From contig JAFLBQ010000007.1 of assembly GCA_017303805.1 (NCBI GenBank), forward strand, positions 62,001 through 126,000: a stretch of DNA of 64,000 bases, written 5' to 3'. Numbering within the stretch: position 1 is the first letter of the stretch; each line of letters opens with the position of its first letter. This document shows positions 1-10,700 of the stretch, piece by piece. The notes under the pieces were generated by a model, which saw only the letters and a program-made list of their open reading frames with translations, was not told where the DNA came from and ran no database searches. Source of the stretch: Cytophagales bacterium. Lineage in GTDB: Bacteria; Bacteroidota; Bacteroidia; Cytophagales; Cyclobacteriaceae. The translations under genes were made by a program, and so were the position numbers.

Positions 1-3000
1 TCGGCCTGAGCCCCGGGGCTTTAATGATTCGAAAACAATTTGCAGTAAGGCAAATGTAAACTATGACATCGCTTCAAATATTTCCAATACAGTCTTAGGC
101 GGTAATAACCTACTCTTAGGCACTACCTACAGTTGGATTGCTGTAGATAACCCCAATGTTGCTGGTGAAACAACTGTTACACCAGGAACCTCTACAATTA
201 TCAACGATGTACTGATAAATGTTACAAATGCCGATCAGGTTGTAGTTTACACAGTAATACCTACCAGCAATAATGGTTGCGTAGGCGATCCGTTTACCAT
301 TTCGGTTACCGTTAGGCCCGAGCCCCGCGGTTTTAACGACACAGCTCCGATTGTTTGCAGCGATGCACCTGTTACCTACGATCTGGCCAATAATGTTGCC
401 AACGTTGGATCAGGCGGAAATAACCTGGTAGCCGGTACCACCTACAGTTGGGTAGCCGCATCGAATGCCAGCGTAGGCGGAGAAAGTACAACTCCGCAAG
501 CAGGTAGCATAATAACCGATATTTTAAATAATGTTACCAGCGCTAATCAGATTGTAGTCTATACGATAACACCTACCAGCGCTTTAGGTTGCGTGGGTAA
601 TCCCTTTACCGTATCAATTACGGTTCGGCCTGAGCCACGTGGGTTTAATGATGTATCTCCTGTAATCTGTAGCAACGCCTCTGTTAACTACAGCCTGGCG
701 GGTAACATTTCCAATACAGGTGCTGGTGGAAATAACCTCGTTGCCGGCACAACGTATGCCTGGATTGCTACCGATAACCCGAGTGTAACCGGAGAAACCC
801 TGGTGCTTACCAATACAGCTACCATTGCCGATGTATTAACCAATGTAACCTCGTCTAACCAGGTAGTAGTTTATACGATTACCGCTACCAGCCAGGATGG
901 ATGCGTGGGCGATCCGTTTACCGTTTCAGTTACTGTAAGGCCACAACCAATTGGTTTAGCCGATACGGAGGTGGCTTGTAGTCGTGAGGCATTGAACTAC
1001 AATATTCAAACCCGCAACATTAACCTGTTGGGTAATTCGGTAAGTAGTCAATTTACCTATACGGTAGTCTCTTCCGATCCGGGCAACGTTTCGGCTGCCG
1101 GCAAAGACCGCCCCATTGCAAGCGCTGCGCCAATAACTGATTCTTATACCAATACAACAGGTAGTGATGTGCTGATTACTTATACAATCACACCGTTTAG
1201 CGTTACCGGTGGTTGCCAAGGCGCTCCGTTTGATGTGGTTATCACAATTCATCCGGAACCTCGCGGTGCGAATGCATCTATTCAACGTTGCAGCAATGAT
1301 CCGGTAAATTTCGATTTACAGAATATTATCAATACCATTGGCACAGGTAATTCTGTTCCGAGCAAGTTCCGCTACACAGTGGCATCGAGCAACCCGTTGG
1401 CTATTGCTCCGGGTCCTAACCGTAACACCGCAACACCGGCACCTATTCCAGATGTGTACACGAACTTAACCAATGCCGATGTAGATATTACCTACACGGT
1501 AACACCGGTAAGTCTGGCTAATGATTGCGAGGGAGCTTCATTTACATTGCGGGTAACCATTCATCCGGAACCAGTTGGCGCGAATGTGATCAACCCGGTA
1601 TGTAGCTCGGTGTTGAATTATAATATTCAAACACAGAACATCAATGCATTAGGCAATGCCGTGCCGAGTGTGTTTACCTATACTGTTTCCTCTTCCGACC
1701 CGATAGGAGTGCCACCTGCTGCTAACCGGGTGGTTGCCAGCAACGCCCCGATAACGGACTCTTATACGAACTCAACCGGAGTGAATGTAACAGTTACCTA
1801 CACGATCACACCGTTCAGTTCGGCACACAATTGCGCGGGCACGCCATTCACGTATGCCGTTACCATTAGTTCTAAACCAGTTGGGGCAAATGCCACCAAA
1901 CCGGTAACCTGCTCTGATGTGGCCTTTAGCTTCAATCCACAAGCAGATATTACTAACGGGGTAATTGCCACCTTTACATGGACAGCCACCTATCAACCGG
2001 GCTTAAGCGTAAGCGGTGCTGTGCCTCCTGCCTCAGGCAGTGGTAATATTGCAGGTACGTTAACTAATACGACCAACGCGGTATTAAATGCAACCTATAC
2101 GGTAACAGCAACAGCGGGCACTTGTGTGGGCGATCCATTTGTGATTACCGTGCCGATTAATCCGGAGCCTGTAGTGTCAAATACTCTAAACGCCATAGTG
2201 TGTAGCCGCGCTCCCTACAATACCCTAATGGATACCAACGGGGTTTCTATTGGTGCTACCAACTACGATGTTACAGCCGTGGTTGATGCAGGGTTAACAG
2301 GCTCTGCCACAACAGGTCTTGGTCTAGCAGCAAATGCCTTACTAAATGATGCCTTCCAGAACGTGGGTGCGATTCCGTTAAAAGTGACGTACACCATTAC
2401 ACCGCACGGCACAAATGGTTGCGTGGGCGATCCTAAGATTGTGGAGTTAACGGTTAACCCGGAACCGGTAGTAAATCCTGGTTTGAATAACACGGTATGT
2501 AGCCGCGAGGATGCCGGAATAATTTTAAGTACCAATGGGGTTTCTGTTGCCGCAAATTCGTACCGCCTCGTAAGCGTATCGGTTCCCGGAACCATTACGG
2601 CTGATCCGCTCAATGTTGCAGCCGGAACGGTGGGTAACATTAACCTGATCAGAAATGATAAATATACCAACACCACCAGTGGGCCGGTTGTAGTAACGTA
2701 TCAGGTGGTGGGCATTAGCCCTTCTAATTGCGAAGGTCTTCCGCAGGCCATTAATCTTACAATCAATCCGCAACCCATACTTTCACCGGGCACCGCCAAT
2801 TTGTGTAGCGATGTGCCTTCCGGGATTGTAGTGGGGCCAGCAGCGGGTTCGGCTACCATAACCAGTTTTGAACTTAAGAATGTTGTTAAAGCACCTGCTT
2901 TGGTTGCCGGGGGCAGCAATGCCGGCCTGGGAACGTATGTAGCTAATTTGCCCGGTGGTCAGTCTGACTTCCTGGCAAACGATACCTTCACGAATACCAC

Positions 3001-6000
3001 CAACGGACCGCTGCTGGTAACCTACACAGTAGTTCCGATAGCCAGCGGATGCCGCGGGGCCGACTTTACAGTTGTATTTACAGTTAACCCGGCTCCTGCA
3101 GTAAACAGCAATCTTAACAGAACAGTTTGTTCTGATGAGGCTGCCGGAATTGTTTTGGCTACCGAAACTTCGCCTCTAAGTGTTGCGGCAGCCTCTTATA
3201 ATATCGTTGCTATAACTGTACAGGCTGGACTTGTGCGTACGGCTGGCAGCGCGGTTGTACCCCGCCTTGGCGTAAACGCAAACGATATTCAGGCAGATCA
3301 ATTCCGCAACCCGACTAACAATCCGCTCACAGTAACTTACGGAGTAGTGGCGGTTTCGGGAGCATCGTGTTTGGGACCGGTACGCAACGTAGTTCTTACG
3401 GTAGAACCAGAAGTGCGGGCAACACCGGTTAACAATGCGCCTACTATTTGTAGTAATGGTACTACCGATATCGACCTTATCTCACCTACCGTTCCTACAG
3501 CGGGTGTAATTACCTTTAATTATACAGCGGTTTCTTCTGTAGGTGGTTTGATCAGCGGCTTTGTACCGGCATTAAATAATTTACCACACAACTATAAAAT
3601 TCAAGATGTATTGGTAAATAACTCTAATACACCTGCCACTGTTACCTACTCCATTACAGCAGTTGCTAATGGAGCTAAAAATGGTGGTGGCTGTTCAAGT
3701 TTGCCTCCGGCTGCAACTATGGTGGTAACCGTAGAACCCAAACCGAAACTCACAGCATCCCCGTTAGTTCAAACCCGGTGCGAAGGGGTAGCTACAAATA
3801 TTGTTTTGAACAGTGCAACCGTACCGGCTGCAGGTAATGTTCGTTTTGAATTGGTAAGTGCCGTGCCTACTGGTGGTGTTACGGGCATGACGGCAACCGG
3901 AACATTATTCAACCCGGGCTCTACGCTTGCAGATGTGTTGGATAATCCTACCACTACCGCACAAACAGTTACTTATACCTTCCAACCTCGCATAGTTGGT
4001 GGTTTGGGTTGTGTTGGCGACAATGTTGTTGTAACCGTTACAGTAAACCCGCTACCGAATGTTACAGCAAGTGCTCAACCACCCATTTGTAGTGGCGACT
4101 TCATCAATATTACATTAACACCCGATGTAGCAAATACCGTGGCTATTTGGACGGTTGCTGCGCCACCAACGGTAGTGGGAGCAAGCAATGGAGCCGGAAA
4201 TCTGATTTTCCAAACCTTATTTAACAATGGTAATATTCCGGAGACTGTAACCTACACCGTAACTCCGAGAGTGAATGGGTGCGATGGCCCGGTTATAACT
4301 ATTCCGGTAATTGTAAACCCCAAACCTAAGTTTGTAGGCTTGCCAACTACCATTAAAGTGTGTCATGGAAGTGCATTAAATATTCCGCTCACCAGTACGG
4401 TGGCCGGAACCACGTTTGATTGGATCGTGGATAATCCGAGTGGCTTGCCTGGTATTCCGGCAATTGGTTCCGGAAGCGTTATCAATCAGCCAATGATTAA
4501 TACTACGGGCTCGCAGGCAACGCTTACGTATAGCATTACACCTACCGGGCCTGGTAACTGTCCGGGCGATGAGAAAATTGTAATTGTAAACGTTGCTCCA
4601 CAGATGGGTGCCCAGTTTGTAAACACAAACTCTAGCATTTGTTTAGGTAGTACCGAGTTCCTCATATTCCAATTTGATGGTCAGGCTCCATTTAGTTTTG
4701 TGTACAACGATGGAAGCTCGAACATAACCGTAAACAATGCAGGTAATTTCAGAGTGATTCCGGTTACACCAACAGCTACCAGAACTTATACTATTGTGTC
4801 GGTAACCGATGCCTTGGGCTGTAACTTTACTCCGGTTGGGCAAAGTGTAACCGTAACGGTTGGAGATACTGATGCGAACTTTACCATCGTAGGTCCGGCC
4901 TCTTCGTGTGGCCCTTATACGGCTACCTTCCAGTTTAATCAGGTAGCCGGTACAGAGTACACCTGGCAATGGTTCGATGGCTCGCCCGATGACGTATTCC
5001 TTGCAGGAAGTACCATTCCGAATAATACGATTACGCACACATTCTCCAATCCAAACCCGAACGCAGCAATTACCTACAAAGTAACCTTGCGCACACAATT
5101 GCCTGCTCCTTTCCCGGGATGTTTCAAATCGGTACAACGCAATGTAACCATCTTCCCTTCTATCATTACAAATGCATTCCCGGATAGAACGGAGATTTGT
5201 AGTGGTACGAACGTTCAGTTCTTTAACCAAAGCTTTGGTGCTACTTCGCATCGTTGGTTCTACCGCGTGCAGGGTACGGCAACGGAAATAGATATCCGTA
5301 CTACGCCAACGGTTAATTACAACCTGGTTAACACCAGCACTACCAATCCGATTATTTACGAAGTGGTTTACCAGGCCAACAATGGTTTCTGCCCTGCGGC
5401 CGATGTAGTAATGCCAATCACAGTATATCGCGATATTGTGGCAGGTTTCAATGAAGGAGTAGTTCCGCCATTCGTAGGGGGTATCTCCACAGTAACCTTT
5501 ACCAATACTTCTACCCCAATTGATGTAACACAATTCCGGTACGAGTGGAACTTCGGATTAAACGCTACTCCGGCAACCGGTAACGGAGCCGGACCCTTTA
5601 CAGTAAGCTACAGCACACCGGGCCCGAGGGACATTACGCTACGCGTAGTGAACATTGCAGCCGAAGCGGCCGGCTTAGGGTGTGAAAGCACATTTAGTAA
5701 AACCATTAATATTCAACTTCTTCCTTTAGTTGCCGCTTTCGAAGCAAATCCTTTGCGGGCTTGCTTCCCGGCCAACATAGAAGTAACAGAAAATACGTCA
5801 ACCGGTATTGATATGGATTGGCGGGTTGTGGATAGTAACGGAAGGGTAGTAGCAACTTCAACAGCACCATTACCCATATTCACTATTACGAGCCCGGGTA
5901 CTTACTCAATTTTCTTAACTACGTCAGTACCTGCTACCGGCCAGGTAGCCAACGCGCAACGAACAGGCTTTGAGGTGTATAGTAATCCGATTGCTTCATT

Positions 6001-6559
6001 CGACTTACGTCCTAATGTTGTTTACGTGCCCGATACGGAATTGACGACATTCAACTTTACTACCGGTGCAACAGATTATGCCTGGGATTTTGGCGATGGC
6101 GGTACGTCAGACGAGCGCGAACCCAAGTATCGTTATCGCGTGGAGGGAGTTTATAGCGTAAGATTAATTGCAATAAACGACCATGGTGGCGGGGTGCTGT
6201 GTAGAGATACTCTTTCACGCCCCGTAACAGCCAAACAAGGTGGTATAACCAAAGTACCCAATGCCTTTACACCTAACCCGGGTGGGCCAGGCGCTGGAAG
6301 TGGTGGCGGTACCGGAGGTAATGGAACCTTCAATGATGTATTCCTGCCGATTGTAAAAGGTGCTGAGGAATTCAATATGCAGATATTTGACAGGTGGGGT
6401 AATCTGATCTTTGAAAGTAACAGTTCTAATATTGGATGGGATGGTTACGATAAGAATGGAAGATTATTACCGGCAGGCGTGTATGTGTACAAGCTAACCA
6501 TTCGCTTGTCAGATGGGCAACGATCCACACAAATTGGAGATGTAACAATGATCAGGTAA
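1..6559 (+). CDS. Giant repeat adhesin, T9SS type B (CHU_C) secreted protein, 5' truncated by window edge
   Basis: The frame is open from base 2, so the gene begins left of the window and an internal Met at 593 is not its start; 2185 residues are visible. About fifteen PKD-like beta-sandwich repeats of roughly 100 residues follow one another. Each opens with a Cys-Ser motif, has a central threonine/asparagine-rich 'YTNTT' strand region and closes with a 'GCxGxPF' strand and a Pro-Glu-Pro type linker. Nearer the C-terminus come looser PKD domains, one with the typical WDFGDG motif. The last ~90 residues are a gliding-motility-associated C-terminal domain (PNAFTPN..., IFDRWGNLIFES, GWDG, PAGVYVYKL), the type B signal for export by the type IX secretion system. 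A glycine-rich stretch sits inside that domain. The next gene, a PorP/SprF protein 22 bp downstream, is its probable secretion partner. Role: surface adhesin or gliding-related filament; the ligand is unknown. Confidence 0.93.
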   Translation, partial: RPEPRGFNDSKTICSKANVNYDIASNISNTVLGGNNLLLGTTYSWIAVDNPNVAGETTVTPGTSTIINDVLINVTNADQVVVYTVIPTSNNGCVGDPFTISVTVRPEPRGFNDTAPIVCSDAPVTYDLANNVANVGSGGNNLVAGTTYSWVAASNASVGGESTTPQAGSIITDILNNVTSANQIVVYTITPTSALGCVGNPFTVSITVRPEPRGFNDVSPVICSNASVNYSLAGNISNTGAGGNNLVAGTTYAWIATDNPSVTGETLVLTNTATIADVLTNVTSSNQVVVYTITATSQDGCVGDPFTVSVTVRPQPIGLADTEVACSREALNYNIQTRNINLLGNSVSSQFTYTVVSSDPGNVSAAGKDRPIASAAPITDSYTNTTGSDVLITYTITPFSVTGGCQGAPFDVVITIHPEPRGANASIQRCSNDPVNFDLQNIINTIGTGNSVPSKFRYTVASSNPLAIAPGPNRNTATPAPIPDVYTNLTNADVDITYTVTPVSLANDCEGASFTLRVTIHPEPVGANVINPVCSSVLNYNIQTQNINALGNAVPSVFTYTVSSSDPIGVPPAANRVVASNAPITDSYTNSTGVNVTVTYTITPFSSAHNCAGTPFTYAVTISSKPVGANATKPVTCSDVAFSFNPQADITNGVIATFTWTATYQPGLSVSGAVPPASGSGNIAGTLTNTTNAVLNATYTVTATAGTCVGDPFVITVPINPEPVVSNTLNAIVCSRAPYNTLMDTNGVSIGATNYDVTAVVDAGLTGSATTGLGLAANALLNDAFQNVGAIPLKVTYTITPHGTNGCVGDPKIVELTVNPEPVVNPGLNNTVCSREDAGIILSTNGVSVAANSYRLVSVSVPGTITADPLNVAAGTVGNINLIRNDKYTNTTSGPVVVTYQVVGISPSNCEGLPQAINLTINPQPILSPGTANLCSDVPSGIVVGPAAGSATITSFELKNVVKAPALVAGGSNAGLGTYVANLPGGQSDFLANDTFTNTTNGPLLVTYTVVPIASGCRGADFTVVFTVNPAPAVNSNLNRTVCSDEAAGIVLATETSPLSVAAASYNIVAITVQAGLVRTAGSAVVPRLGVNANDIQADQFRNPTNNPLTVTYGVVAVSGASCLGPVRNVVLTVEPEVRATPVNNAPTICSNGTTDIDLISPTVPTAGVITFNYTAVSSVGGLISGFVPALNNLPHNYKIQDVLVNNSNTPATVTYSITAVANGAKNGGGCSSLPPAATMVVTVEPKPKLTASPLVQTRCEGVATNIVLNSATVPAAGNVRFELVSAVPTGGVTGMTATGTLFNPGSTLADVLDNPTTTAQTVTYTFQPRIVGGLGCVGDNVVVTVTVNPLPNVTASAQPPICSGDFINITLTPDVANTVAIWTVAAPPTVVGASNGAGNLIFQTLFNNGNIPETVTYTVTPRVNGCDGPVITIPVIVNPKPKFVGLPTTIKVCHGSALNIPLTSTVAGTTFDWIVDNPSGLPGIPAIGSGSVINQPMINTTGSQATLTYSITPTGPGNCPGDEKIVIVNVAPQMGAQFVNTNSSICLGSTEFLIFQFDGQAPFSFVYNDGSSNITVNNAGNFRVIPVTPTATRTYTIVSVTDALGCNFTPVGQSVTVTVGDTDANFTIVGPASSCGPYTATFQFNQVAGTEYTWQWFDGSPDDVFLAGSTIPNNTITHTFSNPNPNAAITYKVTLRTQLPAPFPGCFKSVQRNVTIFPSIITNAFPDRTEICSGTNVQFFNQSFGATSHRWFYRVQGTATEIDIRTTPTVNYNLVNTSTTNPIIYEVVYQANNGFCPAADVVMPITVYRDIVAGFNEGVVPPFVGGISTVTFTNTSTPIDVTQFRYEWNFGLNATPATGNGAGPFTVSYSTPGPRDITLRVVNIAAEAAGLGCESTFSKTINIQLLPLVAAFEANPLRACFPANIEVTENTSTGIDMDWRVVDSNGRVVATSTAPLPIFTITSPGTYSIFLTTSVPATGQVANAQRTGFEVYSNPIASFDLRPNVVYVPDTELTTFNFTTGATDYAWDFGDGGTSDEREPKYRYRVEGVYSVRLIAINDHGGGVLCRDTLSRPVTAKQGGITKVPNAFTPNPGGPGAGSGGGTGGNGTFNDVFLPIVKGAEEFNMQIFDRWGNLIFESNSSNIGWDGYDKNGRLLPAGVYVYKLTIRLSDGQRSTQIGDVTMIR
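2..937 (+). repeat. Tandem 312-bp coding repeats (three units visible)
   Basis: The linker coding for 'RPEPRGFND'-type residues recurs at positions 2, 314 and 626, and the diverged next linker starts at 938, an exact 312-bp period (104 codons). Nucleotide similarity between the units is high, while later repeats of the same protein are diverged and vary in length. The array continues off the left edge. Such near-identical units are prone to copy-number change. Confidence 0.85.
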
Positions 6560-6581
6560 ATTGATTTAACTTTAGCAAGGA

Positions 6582-7610
6582 ATGAAGAGACCTTTAATTA
6601 TACTGTTTGCATTGATGATGGGTGCGGAAGTTTTTGCACAAGACCCGCAGTTTTCGCAATACTACCAGGCACCGCTTTATTTAAATCCGGGCTTTACAGG
6701 TATTACCCCACAGCAACGTGTGGCCATAAACCACCGGGTGCAATGGCCTAACTTGCCGCAGGCATTTGCAACCTACTCGGCCAGTTATGACATTTTTGTT
6801 GATGAGCTACGAAGCGGATTTGGAATTTTGGCCACCACCGATAAGATGGGCTCGGCCGGTTGGCGTACCACTACCGTAGGTTTAAATTATAGTTACAAGG
6901 TTCGATTGAACAACAAGATTGTATTTTCGCCAGGCTTGTATTTCGGCTACGGCATTAATGGATTGGACAGAAGCAAACTGCGCATGGGCGATGGATTGGA
7001 ATACGATGGGATTTCACTCGATCCGGATTTAAACCGGTTGGGTAATCAACAGTATTTCGATTTTGGATCTGGATTTTTGTTCTATTCGCGCAGTGTGTGG
7101 ATTGGTGCGGCATTCGGCCACATGAATACACCCAACGTATCCATTCTTAATGATGTAAGCCGCATTCCAATGAAAACCACCATACATGGTGGTGCCCGGA
7201 TTACCTTACAGGAGGGCCCCCGCGAAATGGATCGGGCTTCCTATTTAACGCCTTCATTTATTTATCGCAGACAAGGCCCTATTAGTCAGCTTGATTTTGG
7301 ATTGAACTACCATATCGATCCGGTTTCAATCGGAGCTTGGTACCGGGGTAAGCCATTCGAGAAAAATGCTATCGGAACAGTTAATCAGGACGCCTTTATT
7401 TTAACTCTTGGGATTTACCTGAAAGATATTGTGGTTGGTTATAGTTATGATTTTTCGATCTCAGAACTATCAACCAGTTCGGGGGGTGCCCACGAAATTT
7501 CGATTGTGTATGAGTTTGTTGCTAAACCGCTACATCGTGGGGTTAAAAAGCGCAACCGCCTTATTCCTTGCCCTACTTTCAATACCAAGAAATCATTCTG
7601 GAGCAACTAA
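6582..7610 (+). CDS. PorP/SprF family type IX secretion membrane protein
   Basis: The 342-residue product starts with a signal peptide ending near VFAQ, followed by the family hallmark DPQFSQYYQAPLYLNPGFTG. The rest alternates short beta-strand segments expected of an outer-membrane barrel, with a conserved PMKTTIHGG region and a C-terminal GYSYDFSISEL / GGAHEISIVYEF. The family is the PorP/SprF barrel of T9SS; SprF-type members are needed to secrete neighbouring type B (CHU_C) proteins. The gene lies 22 bp after the giant adhesin and ends before a strong terminator, so the two probably form one operon. A TAACTTTA box just upstream could add a promoter. Confidence 0.93.
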   Translation: MKRPLIILFALMMGAEVFAQDPQFSQYYQAPLYLNPGFTGITPQQRVAINHRVQWPNLPQAFATYSASYDIFVDELRSGFGILATTDKMGSAGWRTTTVGLNYSYKVRLNNKIVFSPGLYFGYGINGLDRSKLRMGDGLEYDGISLDPDLNRLGNQQYFDFGSGFLFYSRSVWIGAAFGHMNTPNVSILNDVSRIPMKTTIHGGARITLQEGPREMDRASYLTPSFIYRRQGPISQLDFGLNYHIDPVSIGAWYRGKPFEKNAIGTVNQDAFILTLGIYLKDIVVGYSYDFSISELSTSSGGAHEISIVYEFVAKPLHRGVKKRNRLIPCPTFNTKKSFWSN

Positions 7611-7649
7611 TGTGTAACTCCTTTTAGTCGCGTACGCCAGTCATTTAAT

Positions 7650-7678
7650 CGGCTGTAACTACCAGTTGCAGCCGTTTT
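7650..7678 (+). terminator. Intrinsic terminator after first PorP/SprF gene
   Basis: An 11-bp stem (7650-7660 with 7664-7674, one G-T pair) with a 3-nt loop is followed by TTTTCATTTT. It separates the first adhesin/PorP unit from the second. Confidence 0.8.
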
Positions 7679-7768
7679 CATTTTATGCCCTTCGCATGTG
7701 CGCAACGCGTGTATATAAGCAAGTCTTATTGTGGCTTTAAAACGATGTCGAATCCGGTTTAAAGCGTC

Positions 7769-10700
7769 ATGCTCAGAATTTATTTAGCCCTGATAGTAAT
7801 TATAGGAGGATTAACCCCTGCATTTAGCCAATGTAGTATAATGGAGCCGGGGTTTGCATTTTTAACCAGCAGCCGGGGCTGTGCTCCCTTTACGGTAAAT
7901 ATTCAAACGCTCTATCTCTCATCTATTCCGGGTACGCAATATTTCGTTAACTGGGGCGATGGTACCCCGGAGCAAACATTTACGCAGGTGGGCCCAACTG
8001 GTGTTACCATTGCTCACACGTACCCTAACACTTCGGTTAATTGTGGGTACGATGTTGTTATTGATGCAGCAAATGCCTGCAATCCGCGCGGCAGCGTAGT
8101 GCCTATCAATACACAAGTAATTGTATGGACGAACGATGTGGTTTCAATCGCGCCAGCAACGTACAGGGTATGCCAGGGCTATGCTGCTTCGGTACAGTTT
8201 ATTGACAACAGCACGTGGAATTGTTTTCCGCGGGCCACCCGCGAGAACAACGAACCCCGATGGATACAATGGCTCTATGGAACCGGGCCGCTGGCCAATC
8301 AAATAGCGGGAGTGCAGGTTAATAGTGTTTTGCCGGGTGGATTTCCTTACCTCAATCCAGCGCCCGGTACAAACCCGATATATCCGGTAGTAGCACCCGG
8401 CCAGGTTAGTTTGCCGATACAGGTGCCGGTAACTACTCCGGCTGAGTTAGGTAGGGAGTTTGTGGTTACGCTTAAAAACTGGAACCAATGCAATCCATAC
8501 GATAATAATCTGGCTGATGGAAATCCGTTTAACCCCGTTAGCGGAAATCTTGTGAATGGAGATAATGCCCCGCAAATCGCAACAGCTCGCGTTGTAATAG
8601 TGCCGGCCCCAGTACCCGACTACCTAACCCGGTTAGGAGGTGCGGCCGGGCCTATTCAAACTGTTTTTTGTGTGGGCGACAATATCTACTTTGATAATGA
8701 AACCCCCAACATCGCAGGCGCTTCCTATGTTTATACCTGGGAGTTTTATGATAACAACACGGGTACCGGTGTGCCGTTAGCCACAGCTACTAACCGAAAT
8801 CCGACTTTCGCATATCCTACTTCCGGCCAAAAGTTAATCCGGCTCTCGGTGCGCGATCAGAATGCAGCCGGAAATTGTGTGGCTACCATCGAAAAAATTA
8901 TTACGATTTCGCCCTCGTTAATAGCGAGCATTAGGGTAACAGATCTTAGCAATCAACTGATTACTCCGGATTTTTGTCAAAATGCAAGTGCGCCCTTTAC
9001 AATCTTTCAAGTTAGATTGTCCGATATCTCTGCAGGCAGCATTACACCTACCACACAATGGCGGTGGGAATTTTACGATCAAACCAATACGTTGGTAAGG
9101 CAAGAGCCGGGCGTTGGTTTTTCGACCACACCACTTGGCCCGTTCGATGAATCTTATACGGGCAGAGGAATTTACCGGGTTCGATTAATTGTGCGCGACA
9201 ACGTTACTTCATGCGAAACAACTGATGAAGTTCAAATAAGAGTATTTGAAAAACCAGTTCCCGTGTTTACGGCAAACCAGGTTTGTTCCTGGCAGGCCAC
9301 ATTGTTTACGGAAAGCTCCACGCTACAATCTATTAATGGTGAGTCTATTGTTTTGCGCGAGTGGGATTTTAACTACTCCGGGGTATTTACGAAAGATGCA
9401 GCATTTGATAACCAAATTTCTTTTAGCCGGGCAATGGGAGCACCGGGCACCTACCAGGTTGCCTTGCGGGTAACCACCAATCAGGTAGGGTGCTCAGAAA
9501 TTGTTGTGGTTCCGGTTGTGGTTAGCCCGTTGCCGTTGGCGAGTTTTACTCCGGATGTAACTTCGGGTTGTAGTATTTTAAATGTTACGTTTAACAACAC
9601 CAGTGTGGCAGCGCAACCGGGGCCCATTGCCAGTTATGTTTGGGAGGTTGATGCGTTAGCGGGTCTGGGATTTCAGCCGGTTGGTACACAGGTTCCAACC
9701 GACCCCGGCTTTTCACCATTTTTTACGCATGCATTTGTTAATACCGGCACTGTAAATAAAAACTTTGAGGTTCGGTTGCGAACGCTTTCGCAGCAAGGAT
9801 GTGAAACTATTTCAGCACCCCAAACTATTACTGTTTTTCCCGGTACCCGCTCTGGATTTATTTCTACAAACTATTCGCCATTCAACGATAACTGCAGTTC
9901 GCAAAACATCAACTTTGCTGTTGATGCTCAAACCCAGTCTTTAAACCCAACTGAATACCGGTGGCGGGTAAGCGATGCCAATGGCCTGCTGGACGATATC
10001 AGTACCGGAACTACTCCGGCCTTCAGTTACAACTTTACCAACACCACGCAAGCCATTCAAAATTTCTTTGTAACACTGCATACTACTTTGCCCTCTGGTT
10101 GCTTTGGCGATTCTACCCGCACCATTCGCATTAGTCCATTACCATCATCGCAATTTAAAGTAGATACATTGGTATATGACTGTTCTATTTTGTCGGTAAG
10201 GCTCTCGGCATTACAAAAAGGATTAACCCAATACCATTGGGTAATAACCGAAAATGGAATTCCTATTGTCGATCAAACTTCAGCCGTGGACTTTATTGAA
10301 CACACATTTAATCGCCCACCGGCAGCCTCGCCTGCGCTTGCGGTAGCCTTTAGTCTTGATACGCGAAATTTTGCAAACTGCACCAGCGGTGTTACCACGC
10401 AGGCTATGGTAGTGCCCAGTCGTGATAATATTAACATTGGGTTTTCGGTTACGCCTCTTGCGCAATCTTTGCCGGCAGCTACAGTAACTATTACCAATAC
10501 AACAAACCCGGGCCCGTGGAGTTATCTGTGGGATTTTGGAGATGGAACAACCTCGACCAACGCCAATGTTAATTCGCATACGTATGCCACTTATGGAGTT
10601 TACACACTACGGCTAACGGTTGCCAACAATGTATGCATCGAAACGCAAGCCCAGCAAATTGAAATCTTTGCGATACCCCCGATAGTTAATTTTTCTTATG

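Noticed and set aside
1-940. Regular repeats as a CRISPR array
   Set aside because: The 312-bp units are coding, in frame and without spacers.
4643-5533. 296-residue open frame on the minus strand inside the giant adhesin
   Set aside because: It lies wholly opposite a clear coding sequence, its translation is rich in Arg/Cys/Tyr without family motifs, and it arises from the biased codon use of the adhesin.
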